Assembly (NCBI RefSeq): GCF_000826545.1
Contig: NZ_CDME01000015.1
Coordinates: 124,001 to 188,000 of the forward strand
DNA: 64,000 nucleotides
DNA from: Kibdelosporangium sp. MJ126-NF4
Lineage (GTDB): Bacteria; Actinomycetota; Actinomycetes; Mycobacteriales; Pseudonocardiaceae
Reading direction: 5' to 3'
Shown: piece by piece, positions 51,439 through 60,163 of the stretch
How positions within the stretch are numbered: the first letter of the stretch is position 1
Layout of the letters: each line of letters begins with the position of its first letter
Notes under the pieces: model-generated
Databases searched by the model: none
What the model saw: only the letters and a program-made list of their open reading frames with translations
Told to the model about the DNA's origin: nothing
Translations under genes and position numbers: made by a program

Positions 51439-54400
51439 TCAGCCGAGTTCGGCGTCGACCTCGGCAAGCAACAACACGGCGGAGCGCGGCTCGGCCAGTT
51501 CACGTGCCTCGGTCAGCAGTGCGCGCGCCTGTGCGGTGTCCCCTGCCTTGCGGTGCGCGCGGGCCAGGTCGATCAGCGCCGGGATGAGGTCCACGACGGT
51601 GTCACTGCGGCGAAGGTACTCCACCGCGCGTTCCAGCAACGGCCTGACATGGTCCTCTTCGGACGCCCACGCGACCGCGCACCAGGCCCGCCCCAGCGCG
51701 CGTGGGGTGTCCCACCGTTGAGCAAGCACCAGTTCGGCTGTGGCCAGTTCGTGTGCTCTTGCCCGTTCGCCCACCTTGACCAGCTCGACGGCGGCCAGGC
51801 CACGCCAGGGAATGTAGGCCGGATTGCTCAGTCCCCACGCCGCGTTGCGGTGTCCGACGTCAAGGAAGTGCGCGGCGGCCTGCCGTGCCTGGCCTCGCGC
51901 GGAACACAGCAGCCCTTGCTTGTACTTGACGACCGTCCACTCCCAGGACTGCGGGTTGGCGTAGGTCAGCACGCTGGTGAGCCACTGCTCGGCCTCGTCG
52001 AGCCGTCCGAGTTCGATCAGCGCGTTGACGTACTGGGCGACGACGGCGACCGGTCGTCGCACGTCCGCGTCCTGCCGGTGGGCGGTGATCAGCCCGCAGT
52101 CGCGCAGCACCTGCTCGGGCTTTCCTTCCTGCAACAGCACTTGCGTCCACAGGACGAGCCGGTACGCGCTCACTGAACCGAAGTAGCGGTCGTCGGGCTG
52201 TTCCAGGTACTGCCGTGCCAGCGTCAGATCGTCGGCCCACAACGCGAGATGCGCCAGGATGCCGACCAGTTCCTGGGGTACGCCGCCTTCCCATAACCGG
52301 TCCGTGCTCCACTGCGAGGGAAACCGGCCGAGCGCCTCCTGCGCGCTGCACCGCACCGCGAAGGCGTCGTCCCACACGAGGATCGCCGCCGTGGTCGGCT
52401 CATCCGGTTTGCCGTGCACCTCTTTGGCGTCCCGCAGGCGTGCGACGTAGGAGCCCCAGATCCGGTTGTTCAACGCGGCGATCATCCACTCCGACGCGCG
52501 CAGAGTCTTCGCCGCCACCGGGTCGTACACCGCGGTCTCGGTGACAACGTCGTCGAACAACGCCAACGCGGTGTCGGTCTGTCGTGCGGTGGCCATCGCC
52601 CACGCCAGCGGCGCGAGCGCGGTCGGGGTGACCTTCCTGGCTCGCTGGGCGCGCAGCGCCTCGCCGAGGTGCGCCCGCGCGGTGGCCGGATTGCTCCACA
52701 TGTCCACCAGGCCGAGCAGCACGAGCACGTCGTCGCGTTCGCGGGGACTCGCGATGCGCAATGCGGCGGTGAGGTGGCTCACGGCCTCGGTGAGAGCGTG
52801 CTCACGGAGGCTTTCGTTCGCGGCCTCGACCAGCACCGCCGTCCACGCCGACCACTTGTGCCCGGTGAAGTCGTGCAGGTAACGGGCTGTCTGCCTGGCA
52901 CTTCCCCCGGTCAGCTGGGTGTGCCGGGCAGCGGTGACCCGCATCCGCTCCACCTCGCCGGGGGAACACAGCCACCGCAAGGTGTTGGTGAGCACCGGGT
53001 GGCGAAATGCCGGTGGGTCCTCCGCCGCGAGGAGACCGGCGGCGACCATGATCCGGACGAGGTCGCGGATCCTGCTCACCGCGTCCTCGCAGACCGCCGC
53101 CAGCACTTCGATCGTCGGCCGGTAGTCCGCCAGCACCGCGACCGACCGCATGATCCGGCCACCGAGCTCGGAGTACCGGCTCACCTGGTGGCGCAACGCC
53201 CGCGCGTAGTCGCCGTTGGGCAGGTATGGCGGGACCTGGTTGCGCTCGTTGAGCCGGGCCAGGTCGTCGACCAACGCGACCACCAGCCGTGGGATCCCGG
53301 CGGTGGCCTGGTGAATCTGCTCGACGAGGCCCGGCCCAACCAGCGCACCGATGGCCGCCCTGCTGAACGTGGGCAGTCGCAGCACGACGGTGGCCACCGT
53401 CTCCAGCGCGGTGTTCCACTCGATTCCCGCTGCACTGCACGGCAGTTCGTCCAAGGAGAGCACGATGAGCACGCGCTGCTGGCGTAGCCGGGAGGCCAGG
53501 TCGACGAGCAGCCGCAAGGACTGCTCGTCAGTCCGGCTCACGTTGTCGGCCACCAGCACCAGCGGAGCAGCAGCGGCCAGTACACGGCACAACTCGTCGC
53601 CGTCGTCGCGCGTCGCGCGGTTCTCCACGGGAAGACCGAGTTCGTCGATCGCGGTGACGAGACGCGGCACGCCGTTGCCGTCCGCCGTCAGGTCGATCTG
53701 GCGCGCGGCCGGGACGCGGCGCGCGACCTCGGCCAGGAACACCGACTTGCCGTGCCCCGGATAGCCGGTGACCACCGCCACTCCGCCGGTTCCCTTGGCC
53801 AACTCTGTGATCGTCGCCAGCTCACTGTCCCTTTCGAACAGTGTGGGCCTCGCCGGGGATTCCACCGGGATGGTCTCGGTGAGGTGCCCGCCGTCCAGGA
53901 TCCGGCAGTGCAGCGCGCGTGACTCCGCGCCTGGTTCCACGCCCAGTTCGTCGACGAGCACGCGCCGCAGCCGGGCGTACACCTCCAGCGCCTCGGACTG
54001 ACGGCCACGCAGACACAGCGCACGCATCAGGGTGGTGTGCGGTCGTTCCCGCAGCGGATGCTCCGTGATCATCATTCGCAGCTTGTCGATCACCTGGTCG
54101 GACCGGCCCAGAGTGACCGCGAGGTCAAGGCAGTCCTCCATGACACCGAGCCTGCGCTCCACCAGGGCGGCGCGCTGCGCCTCGGCGAACGGCCCCGGTA
54201 TCCCGGCCAACGGCTCGCCCGCGCACAACGCCAACGCCTGGTCGTAGCTCCGCTGAGCCACCGGCCAGTCCGCGTGCTCACGAGCACATCCGGCGTCGGT
54301 GACCAACCGGTCGAACTCACCGAGATCCGTTTGGTCGTCGGCGATCCGGAGCTGATACCCACCGTGACCGGACAACAACACAGTCGACGGTGTCCCCACC

Positions 54401-54657
54401 GGACGGTCTGGTTCCAGCGCCCGGCGCAACGCCGAGACGTGGGTCTGGACCACACTGACGCCACTGGCGGGCACGTCGTGGTCGTACAGGGCGTCGAGCA
54501 GGCTCTCCGCCGACACCCACTGACGGCGACGGAACACCAGCACGCACAGCACCGCACGTCGCTGCGGCGGCCCCAGCAACACTGGTCGCGCTCCCCGGTG
54601 CGCCTCAACGCCGTTGAGCAGCGTGACACGCACCTGTTCCGCGCTGTCGTACTCCAT
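51439..54657 (-). CDS. SARP/BTAD transcriptional regulator with STAND ATPase
   Basis: 1072 residues from ATG 54657 (GGGGAA upstream). An OmpR-type winged helix at about 6-95 (RRAVLCVLVFRRRQWVSAES, VSVVQTHVSALRRALEPD) is followed by a BTAD helical domain to about 245, a STAND ATPase with Walker A TGYPGHGKSVF (about 298-306) and a long TPR-like C-terminus (to 1072). This AfsR-like layout is typical of pathway or global activators of secondary metabolism. No biosynthetic cluster is visible in the window; its target is unknown. Divergent from the repeat protein at 54862. Confidence 0.92.
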   Translation of the reverse strand: MEYDSAEQVRVTLLNGVEAHRGARPVLLGPPQRRAVLCVLVFRRRQWVSAESLLDALYDHDVPASGVSVVQTHVSALRRALEPDRPVGTPSTVLLSGHGGYQLRIADDQTDLGEFDRLVTDAGCAREHADWPVAQRSYDQALALCAGEPLAGIPGPFAEAQRAALVERRLGVMEDCLDLAVTLGRSDQVIDKLRMMITEHPLRERPHTTLMRALCLRGRQSEALEVYARLRRVLVDELGVEPGAESRALHCRILDGGHLTETIPVESPARPTLFERDSELATITELAKGTGGVAVVTGYPGHGKSVFLAEVARRVPAARQIDLTADGNGVPRLVTAIDELGLPVENRATRDDGDELCRVLAAAAPLVLVADNVSRTDEQSLRLLVDLASRLRQQRVLIVLSLDELPCSAAGIEWNTALETVATVVLRLPTFSRAAIGALVGPGLVEQIHQATAGIPRLVVALVDDLARLNERNQVPPYLPNGDYARALRHQVSRYSELGGRIMRSVAVLADYRPTIEVLAAVCEDAVSRIRDLVRIMVAAGLLAAEDPPAFRHPVLTNTLRWLCSPGEVERMRVTAARHTQLTGGSARQTARYLHDFTGHKWSAWTAVLVEAANESLREHALTEAVSHLTAALRIASPRERDDVLVLLGLVDMWSNPATARAHLGEALRAQRARKVTPTALAPLAWAMATARQTDTALALFDDVVTETAVYDPVAAKTLRASEWMIAALNNRIWGSYVARLRDAKEVHGKPDEPTTAAILVWDDAFAVRCSAQEALGRFPSQWSTDRLWEGGVPQELVGILAHLALWADDLTLARQYLEQPDDRYFGSVSAYRLVLWTQVLLQEGKPEQVLRDCGLITAHRQDADVRRPVAVVAQYVNALIELGRLDEAEQWLTSVLTYANPQSWEWTVVKYKQGLLCSARGQARQAAAHFLDVGHRNAAWGLSNPAYIPWRGLAAVELVKVGERARAHELATAELVLAQRWDTPRALGRAWCAVAWASEEDHVRPLLERAVEYLRRSDTVVDLIPALIDLARAHRKAGDTAQARALLTEARELAEPRSAVLLLAEVDAELG

Positions 54658-54861
54658 CAGTTCCCCGCATCCGGTGTTTCCCCGCGCCAATGGCGCTGAC
54701 CTGCGCTTTCAGCCGGTCACTCGCATTCTGTCCGTCACAGCGCGGCCACCGCGTGATCGCCGTCACCAACCCCCTGCGTGGTCTGGACCAGGACAGTACC
54801 CATGGCCACGCGGCACTCGATATCGCCTCCTCCATTCAACTAGTTCGGTTACCGTTTCGAC

Positions 54862-56424
54862 ATGGACGGGCGGCAACGGGCCAGAGAACTGATCACACAG
54901 GGGAAGTTCGAGCAACTCCGGCAGGCGGCCGATGACGGCGACAGCCACGCGAAGTGGATGCACGCGAGCCTGCTCCTGCTCAGCATGGACGAAACCGCGC
55001 TGAAAGCCCGCAAGGAGTACGCGCGGCTGGCAGACCTCCTCGCACGACAGGAAAGGCTGGACGAACTCCGCGAGCTCGTCCACACGCACCATCCCGCCGG
55101 GACCATCGTGCTCGCCAAACTCCTTGCCAAACAGGGTCGCCTGGACGAGCTCATCCGGCTTCAGGACGCGGGCAGATCCGAGGCGAACCGGCCGGTGGCC
55201 GACATCCTGCTGGAGCAAGGCCGGATCGACGAACTGCGGGCACAGGCCGCGGCGGGCAACCGTTCCGCGCTGGCCGCACTGGTGATGGTCCTGAAACGCG
55301 AGAAGGACATCGAAGGGCTGCAGGCCCTCGCGCACGACCATTTCGCCGAGGAGAAGCTGATCGATGTCCTCGCCGGGGCCAGGCGTTATCAGGAAGCTGT
55401 TGCCCTGCAACGGGTCCGGGCCGGGCGGCGCCGGTCAGTGATTGAGGAGACGCGGCTGACCGAGTTGTTGGTCCGCGCCGGTCTCGAGGAGGAACTCCTT
55501 GAACGAGCCAAGACGGACAAGGGCGTCCGCAACCACCTCGTCAGGCTCTACGCCAGGCAGGGACGCGTCGACGACCTGCGTGCCATGGCCGAGACCGGCC
55601 TCGACGAGGCCAGGCAACGGTTGATCGAAGTGCTCAGGGAACAGCAGGACGTCGACGAGCTGCGGAAACTCGCCGACGAGGGCCACAGGTCGGCGGTACG
55701 CGCCCTCCTGGACACCTACCAAGAACAAGGCCGCGTCGACGAGGTCCGCGCGATGGCGCAGGGCAACACGGGCAACAGCCGTTCCCAGCTCGCCGAGATG
55801 CTCAGGGAACGCGGCGAAGTCGACGAGCTCAGGGAGCTGGCCGCCGCCGACCGACAGCATCCGGCGTTCCGGGAACTGGTGGCATGGCTGGCCGAGCACG
55901 AGCAGGTGGACGAGCTGGAAGAGCTGTCGAGGACCGGCGACTCATCGGCGGTGGCGGCGCTCGCCCGGCTCGCCCCGGAACGACTCTGGCCACGAGCCGA
56001 AGCGGGCGACACGGGCGTCATCTGGCAACTCACGCGGGCGTACCGGAAGCAGGAGAACGTGGACGAGCTGCGGCGACTGGCCGCGCTCGGCGACCGCGAG
56101 GCCCAGCTCGGTTTCCTGAGCGTTCTCCTTCAGTCGGGCATGCTCGACGAGCTGAAAGCACGGGCCGAGGCGGGTGAGCCGCACGCGATGTCGTACTGGA
56201 TCGAGCACCTCGCCGAGGTCGGCGAGGTGGACGAGCTTCGCGCACTCGCCGACGACGGCCACGCGTCCGCGGCGATCAAGCTGGCCGAGGTGCTCGGCGA
56301 GCAGGGGCGGTTCGCGGAGGTCGTGGCTCGGGCGAAGGCCGGGGACAGGTTCGCCGCGCGTCACCTGGCATATGTGATCGCGCCACCGTTCGACGACAAC
56401 CCGGAGGACCGGATCCGCCCGTAG
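54862..56424 (+). CDS. Protein built of ~28-residue helical repeats
   Basis: 520 residues consisting almost entirely of about 16 tandem units of 28 residues, consensus roughly x-DELRxLAxxGxxxAxxxLxxxLxxxGx (for example VDELRRLAALGDREAQLGFL). Each unit should form two short antiparallel helices, giving a TPR/HEAT-like solenoid. There is no signal peptide, membrane segment or catalytic motif, so it is probably a cytoplasmic protein-binding scaffold. Related multi-repeat proteins are scattered in actinomycetes with no assigned function. It sits opposite the SARP regulator and 33 nt before the GHL10 gene. Confidence 0.75.
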   Translation: MDGRQRARELITQGKFEQLRQAADDGDSHAKWMHASLLLLSMDETALKARKEYARLADLLARQERLDELRELVHTHHPAGTIVLAKLLAKQGRLDELIRLQDAGRSEANRPVADILLEQGRIDELRAQAAAGNRSALAALVMVLKREKDIEGLQALAHDHFAEEKLIDVLAGARRYQEAVALQRVRAGRRRSVIEETRLTELLVRAGLEEELLERAKTDKGVRNHLVRLYARQGRVDDLRAMAETGLDEARQRLIEVLREQQDVDELRKLADEGHRSAVRALLDTYQEQGRVDEVRAMAQGNTGNSRSQLAEMLRERGEVDELRELAAADRQHPAFRELVAWLAEHEQVDELEELSRTGDSSAVAALARLAPERLWPRAEAGDTGVIWQLTRAYRKQENVDELRRLAALGDREAQLGFLSVLLQSGMLDELKARAEAGEPHAMSYWIEHLAEVGEVDELRALADDGHASAAIKLAEVLGEQGRFAEVVARAKAGDRFAARHLAYVIAPPFDDNPEDRIRP

Positions 56425-56457
56425 CGCCGGGACGCGGTTGTTGGGCACACTCGTGGA

Positions 56458-58050
56458 ATGACACGACTCGGGCTTCTGACAGTGGTCCTCATGCTCACCG
56501 GGTCGTTGTCCGGCTCAGCCGTGGCCGCGGCGGCAGTCCCTGCGGTCCCCACAGTGGCGTCCTGTGCGACGCCGAATCCGGCCGTGCCGAAACGGCAGAT
56601 GCGGGCCGACTGGATCGCCAGTGTGGTCAACATCGACTGGCCGTCACGGCCCGGCCTGCCCGCCGGAGAACAGCAGGCTCAGCTGACCAGCTGGTTCGAC
56701 GAGGCGGTGGCACGCAGCCTCAACACGGTTGTCTTACAGGTGCGGCCAGCCGCGGACGCGTTCTGGCCGTCGCCGTTCGAGCCGTGGTCGGAATGGATCA
56801 CCGGAGTGCAGGGCCAGGACCCTGGTTACGACCCGCTGTCGTTCGCCGTGGCTGAGGCGCACAAGCGCGGGCTGGAGTTGCACGCGTGGTTCAACCCGTA
56901 CCGGGTCGCGATGCACGCCGATCCGTCGCGGCTACGGCCGGATCACCCCGCGCGGGTGCATCCGGACTGGATCGTGCCCTACGGCGGGAAGCTGTACTAC
57001 AACCCGGGAATCCCCGAGGTGCGGCGGTTCGTCGAGGACGCGATCATGGACGCCGTCCACCGGTACGACATCGACGGCGTGCACTTCGACGACTACTTCT
57101 ACCCGTATCCGGTCGCCGGGCAGCAGTTCGACGACGAGGCGACTTATCAGCGGTACGGCGCGGCGACGTTTCCCGTGAAGGCCGACTGGCGGCGCGCCTC
57201 CATCGATCTCCTGATCACTGAGCTGTCGGCGCGGATCCACGAGGCCAAGCCGTGGGTGAAGTTCGGGATCAGCCCGTTCGCCGTGTGGCGCAACAAGGCC
57301 ACCGATCCGGCCGGTTCGGACACCACGGCAGGTGTGCAGACCTACGACGACCTCGCCGCGGACACCCGCAAGTGGGTGCGGGAACAGTGGATCGACTACG
57401 TCGTGCCGCAGGTCTACTGGAACATCGGGTTCCCGCCCGCGGACTACGCGAAGGTCGTCGCGTGGTGGGCGTCGCAAGTGGACGGTACGTCGGTGCACCT
57501 GTACATCGGACAGGCCAACCACAAGGTCGGCGTGTCGACCCAGGACCCGGCATGGCGTGATCCGACTGAGCTTTCCCGGCACCTGACGTTCAACCGCGGC
57601 CATCCGCAGGTGCGCGGCGACGTGTTCTTCTCCGCCAAGGATGTTCGCGCCAACCGGTTGGGACATATGGACATCCTGCAGGCGGAGCACTACGCACGCC
57701 CGGCGATGGTCCCGGTCGCGGACCGGCTCGGCGGCCGGGCTCCGCACCGCCCGGTCCTCATCAGCGCCAGGCCGGGAACGGGCGGTGTCCGGCTGAACTG
57801 GGTTGCGGATCCGCGATCAACCTCGTTCGCCGTGTACCGGTTTGACGGCACGACCACAGTGGATCGCTGTGCCTTGGCCGACGCCACCCACCTGGTGACC
57901 GTCGCGCGCGCGAAACGCGGTCTGTTCCAGTCGTCCATCGACACCGACGCACAACCTGGCCGAAGCCACACCTACGTCGTGACCACGCTTGACCGGCTGC
58001 ACAACGAGAGCGAACCAAGCAATCACGTCACAGCGAGGCAGGGACAGTGA
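56458..58050 (+). CDS. Secreted GHL10 (DUF187) glycoside-hydrolase-like protein
   Basis: 530 residues. Signal peptide (LLTVVLMLTGSLSGSAVAAA). A TIM-barrel GHL10 domain includes QMRADWIASVVNIDWPS, NTVVLQVRPAADAFWPSPFE, LELHAWFNPYRVAMH and YDIDGVHFDDYFYPYP (acidic active-site motif). A C-terminal fibronectin-III-like domain (about 430-530) ends it. Family members are predicted extracellular glycosidases related to peptidoglycan or polysaccharide turnover. Its last 23 nt overlap the end of the convergent rskA gene. Confidence 0.9.
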   Translation: MTRLGLLTVVLMLTGSLSGSAVAAAAVPAVPTVASCATPNPAVPKRQMRADWIASVVNIDWPSRPGLPAGEQQAQLTSWFDEAVARSLNTVVLQVRPAADAFWPSPFEPWSEWITGVQGQDPGYDPLSFAVAEAHKRGLELHAWFNPYRVAMHADPSRLRPDHPARVHPDWIVPYGGKLYYNPGIPEVRRFVEDAIMDAVHRYDIDGVHFDDYFYPYPVAGQQFDDEATYQRYGAATFPVKADWRRASIDLLITELSARIHEAKPWVKFGISPFAVWRNKATDPAGSDTTAGVQTYDDLAADTRKWVREQWIDYVVPQVYWNIGFPPADYAKVVAWWASQVDGTSVHLYIGQANHKVGVSTQDPAWRDPTELSRHLTFNRGHPQVRGDVFFSAKDVRANRLGHMDILQAEHYARPAMVPVADRLGGRAPHRPVLISARPGTGGVRLNWVADPRSTSFAVYRFDGTTTVDRCALADATHLVTVARAKRGLFQSSIDTDAQPGRSHTYVVTTLDRLHNESEPSNHVTARQGQ

Positions 58051-58777
58051 TCATGACGTTGCCGGACGGGCTGACCGATCCGGCACGCGGTTCGACCGTA
58101 ATGGCGAGGAACGAGGTGTCCTTCGCCGTCGTCAGGTCGCGAACGAGGAGCGTCCCGTGCGACGCGGGGAGCAGCCCCATCGACGACTTCCTCCCGTCCT
58201 TGGTGACGAACCACCCTTGGAACGACTGGTCCGGTGACAGCGCGGGCAGTCCCTTGGCCGTGAGCACCAGTCCGTTGGCCTGACGGGAGATGACCGCGGT
58301 CACCGCGCGGCCGTCGGGTTCGGACCGCTGTGTCACGGTGGCGTCCGGGGCGCCGAGAATGGTGTTGATCCGGTCGACCTGGCTGTGGGACTGGGCGAGC
58401 TGGTTCTCCAGGTCCGCCTCCCGGTTGGCCATCCCGATGCCGAGGGTGATGATGCCGACCAGGCTGGCGGCGACGGCACCGATGGCCACCCGGACCAGCC
58501 AGCGCCGACGCTCGGGCCGGGCTCGCACAACCTCCGGCAGGGGCAGCAGTTGCCGGGTGGCGCTGGTTGCCCTGTGCACGGTGTCCCACAGGTCCGGTGG
58601 GGGCGTCACCGTCGTGGTCTGCCCGAGCCGGGCCGTGGTCTCCTGGAGTTCGACCACTTCCTGACGGCAGGCCTGGCACTGCGTCACGTGCTTCTCGAAC
58701 GCTCGTCGCTCGATGTCGGACACCGCGTCCAGAACGTAGGCGCCGGTGAGGGTGTGGATGTCGTCGGTCGTGTTCAT
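58028..58777 (-). CDS. rskA: RskA-like anti-sigma factor
   Basis: 249 residues from ATG 58777. The N-terminal cytoplasmic part has the anti-sigma zinc motif HVTQCQAC (H30, C34, C37) in AFEKHVTQCQACRQEVVELQ. One membrane helix (about 95-119: VRVAIGAVAASLVGIITLGI) leads to an RskA C-terminal extracytoplasmic domain (QSFQGWFVTKDGRKSSMGLL, GTLLVRDLTTAKDTSFLAIT). In Mycobacterium such proteins hold SigK at the membrane. Here the upstream sigma gene is a relic, so this is an orphan anti-sigma. It still starts in an ATGA overlap with the relic's stop. Confidence 0.9.
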   Translation of the reverse strand: MNTTDDIHTLTGAYVLDAVSDIERRAFEKHVTQCQACRQEVVELQETTARLGQTTTVTPPPDLWDTVHRATSATRQLLPLPEVVRARPERRRWLVRVAIGAVAASLVGIITLGIGMANREADLENQLAQSHSQVDRINTILGAPDATVTQRSEPDGRAVTAVISRQANGLVLTAKGLPALSPDQSFQGWFVTKDGRKSSMGLLPASHGTLLVRDLTTAKDTSFLAITVEPRAGSVSPSGNVMITVPASL

Positions 58778-58876
58778 GGCGTCGCTCCCAGACAGTCGCG
58801 CAGGCGGATCAGTCCGTCCCACAGCCGGGTCGACCTCTCGGTAGGTGTAGCCCTGGTAGTAGGCGGCTGCCGCCAC
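58774..58876 (-). pseudogene. Remnant of the cognate ECF (SigK-like) sigma factor gene
   Basis: Only two pieces of region 4 survive. One frame gives AAAAYYQGYTYREV (58835-58876), the start of the sigma-4 helix set. A second frame, ending in TGA 58774-58776 (overlapping the rskA ATG), gives TRLWDGLIRLRDCLGATP, the canonical sigma C-terminus. The 13 or so residues normally between them (containing LG-V-LGT-KT) are missing and replaced by about 4 nt, and everything N-terminal of AYYQG is gone. Order and overlap with rskA match sigK-rskA operons. The gene cannot encode a functional sigma factor. Confidence 0.8.
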
Positions 58877-58908
58877 GCGGGCAGTTCGCGTGGCGGCAGC
58901 CGGTTTTT
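58864..58908. terminator. Strong hairpin at the fasciclin gene end / sigma scar
   Basis: A perfect 16-bp stem (58864-58879 with 58887-58902, 7-nt loop) followed on the plus strand by GTTTTT. It begins 18 nt past the fasciclin stop and its inner arm overlaps the first preserved sigma codons, marking the deletion boundary. Confidence 0.75.
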
Positions 58909-58926
58909 CGGGGTATGGCCGGAGTG

Positions 58927-60006
58927 TTACGCCTTCGGCGGCATCAGCACGGAGTCGATGATGTAGACGGTGGCGTTGGCAGTCTTGACGTTGCCGCAGA
59001 CGACCTTGGCGCCGCCGGTGCCGACGGTGAAGTTCTGGCCGCTGCCGGTGGTGGTCAGCTTGCCCTTCTCGACGGTGTCGAAGTTGCCCGAGGCCAGGTC
59101 GGTCGTGCCGACCTTCTTCGGCACGACGTGGTAGGTCAGGACCTTGGTCAGCGCTTCCTTGTCGGCCAGCAGCTTGTCCAGGTCCGCCTTGGGGATCTTG
59201 GCGAAGGCCTCGTTGCTCGGCGCGAAGACGGTGATGTCCTTCAGGCCGTTGAGGGTGTCACCCAGACCGGCCTTCGTCACGGCAGCGACCAGAGTGGACA
59301 GTGCCGGGTTGTTCGACGCGGCGGTGGCAACCGGGTCTTGCGCCATGCCCTGGAAGCTGCCCGGGCCGTCCTTCGGGATCGAGGCGCAGGCGGTACCGAA
59401 CTGCTCGGCAGGCATCAGCACGGAGTCGACCAGGTAGACGGTGGCGTTGCCGGTCTTGACGTTGCCGCAGACCACGCTGGCGCCGTCGACCGTGAACGAC
59501 TCGCCGCTGCCGGAGCTGGTGACCGAGTCCTTGGCCAGTGTCTCGAAGTTGCCGGAGGCCAGGTCGGTCGGGGTGACGGTCTTGCCGACCACGTGGTGGG
59601 TCAGGACCTTCGTCAGCCCGTCCTTGTCGGCCAGCAGCTTGTCCAGGTCCGCCTTGGGGATCTTGGCGAAGGCCTCGTTGGTCGGCGCGAACACCGTGAT
59701 GTCCTTGGCGGTGTTCAGCGTGTCGACCAGTCCGGCCTGCTTGACCGCTGCGACCAATGTGGACAGCACCGGGTTGTTCGACGCGGCGGTGGCAACCGGG
59801 TCCTGCGCCATGCCCTGGAAGCTACCCGGGCCGTCCTTCGGGACCGCGCCACAGGCCGGGCCGAACTGGGACGACATCGAGGAGTTGCTCGGCGCGGGTG
59901 CCTGGGACTGGTTACCGGGGGACGCGGTGTCGCTGTTTCCGCAAGCGGCCATGGTCATCAGGGCGACGCCACCGATGACCGCCGCGGCTGCACGTGGCAA
60001 ACGCAT
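58927..60006 (-). CDS. Tandem fasciclin-domain lipoprotein (MPT70/MPT83-like)
   Basis: 359 residues from ATG 60006 (AAGGAG upstream). Lipobox LMTMAACG (Cys at about 22). Two FAS1 domains follow, at about 66-195 and 221-355, each with FQGMAQDPVATAASNNP, LVAAVxxAGLxDTLN, ITVFAPxNEAFAKIPKADLD and DSVLMP. They are an internal tandem copy offset by 155 residues (465 bp) with high identity. FAS1 lipoproteins of this kind are SigK-regulated cell-surface adhesion proteins in mycobacteria. A CAATCC-N15-CCGAAT promoter stands upstream. Confidence 0.92.
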   Translation of the reverse strand: MRLPRAAAAVIGGVALMTMAACGNSDTASPGNQSQAPAPSNSSMSSQFGPACGAVPKDGPGSFQGMAQDPVATAASNNPVLSTLVAAVKQAGLVDTLNTAKDITVFAPTNEAFAKIPKADLDKLLADKDGLTKVLTHHVVGKTVTPTDLASGNFETLAKDSVTSSGSGESFTVDGASVVCGNVKTGNATVYLVDSVLMPAEQFGTACASIPKDGPGSFQGMAQDPVATAASNNPALSTLVAAVTKAGLGDTLNGLKDITVFAPSNEAFAKIPKADLDKLLADKEALTKVLTYHVVPKKVGTTDLASGNFDTVEKGKLTTTGSGQNFTVGTGGAKVVCGNVKTANATVYIIDSVLMPPKA

Positions 60007-60044
60007 TGTCTGATCTCCTTGGGATTTTCGAGGTTCTGCAGGGT

Positions 60045-60071
60045 ATTCGGCACCCGGTTCGGACCGGATTG
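60045..60071 (-). promoter_or_regulatory. SigK-type promoter of the fasciclin gene
   Basis: On the minus strand CAATCC (60071-60066), 15 nt, CCGAAT (60050-60045). This matches the mycobacterial SigK consensus CCATCC-N15/17-CCGAAT with one -35 mismatch, 39 bp before the start codon. Confidence 0.8.
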
Positions 60072-60120
60072 GCGAAGTTCCCGAAATTGTCCGGCCTCAC
60101 CCGATCGTGGGCACAAAGAA

Positions 60121-60149
60121 GGAGCCGACGACCGGTGGGCCGTCGGCTC
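60121..60149. terminator. Hairpin terminator of the molybdoenzyme gene
   Basis: GAGCCGACG (60122-60130) pairs perfectly with CGTCGGCTC (60141-60149), 15 nt past the molybdoenzyme stop on the minus strand, separating it from the fasciclin promoter. Confidence 0.6.
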
Positions 60150-60163
60150 TGCTCTCTGTCGGG

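Noticed and set aside
54862..56424. Repeat array as a CRISPR or satellite
   Set aside because: The 84-bp periodicity is at protein level within one frame; DNA repeats are diverged and there are no spacers.
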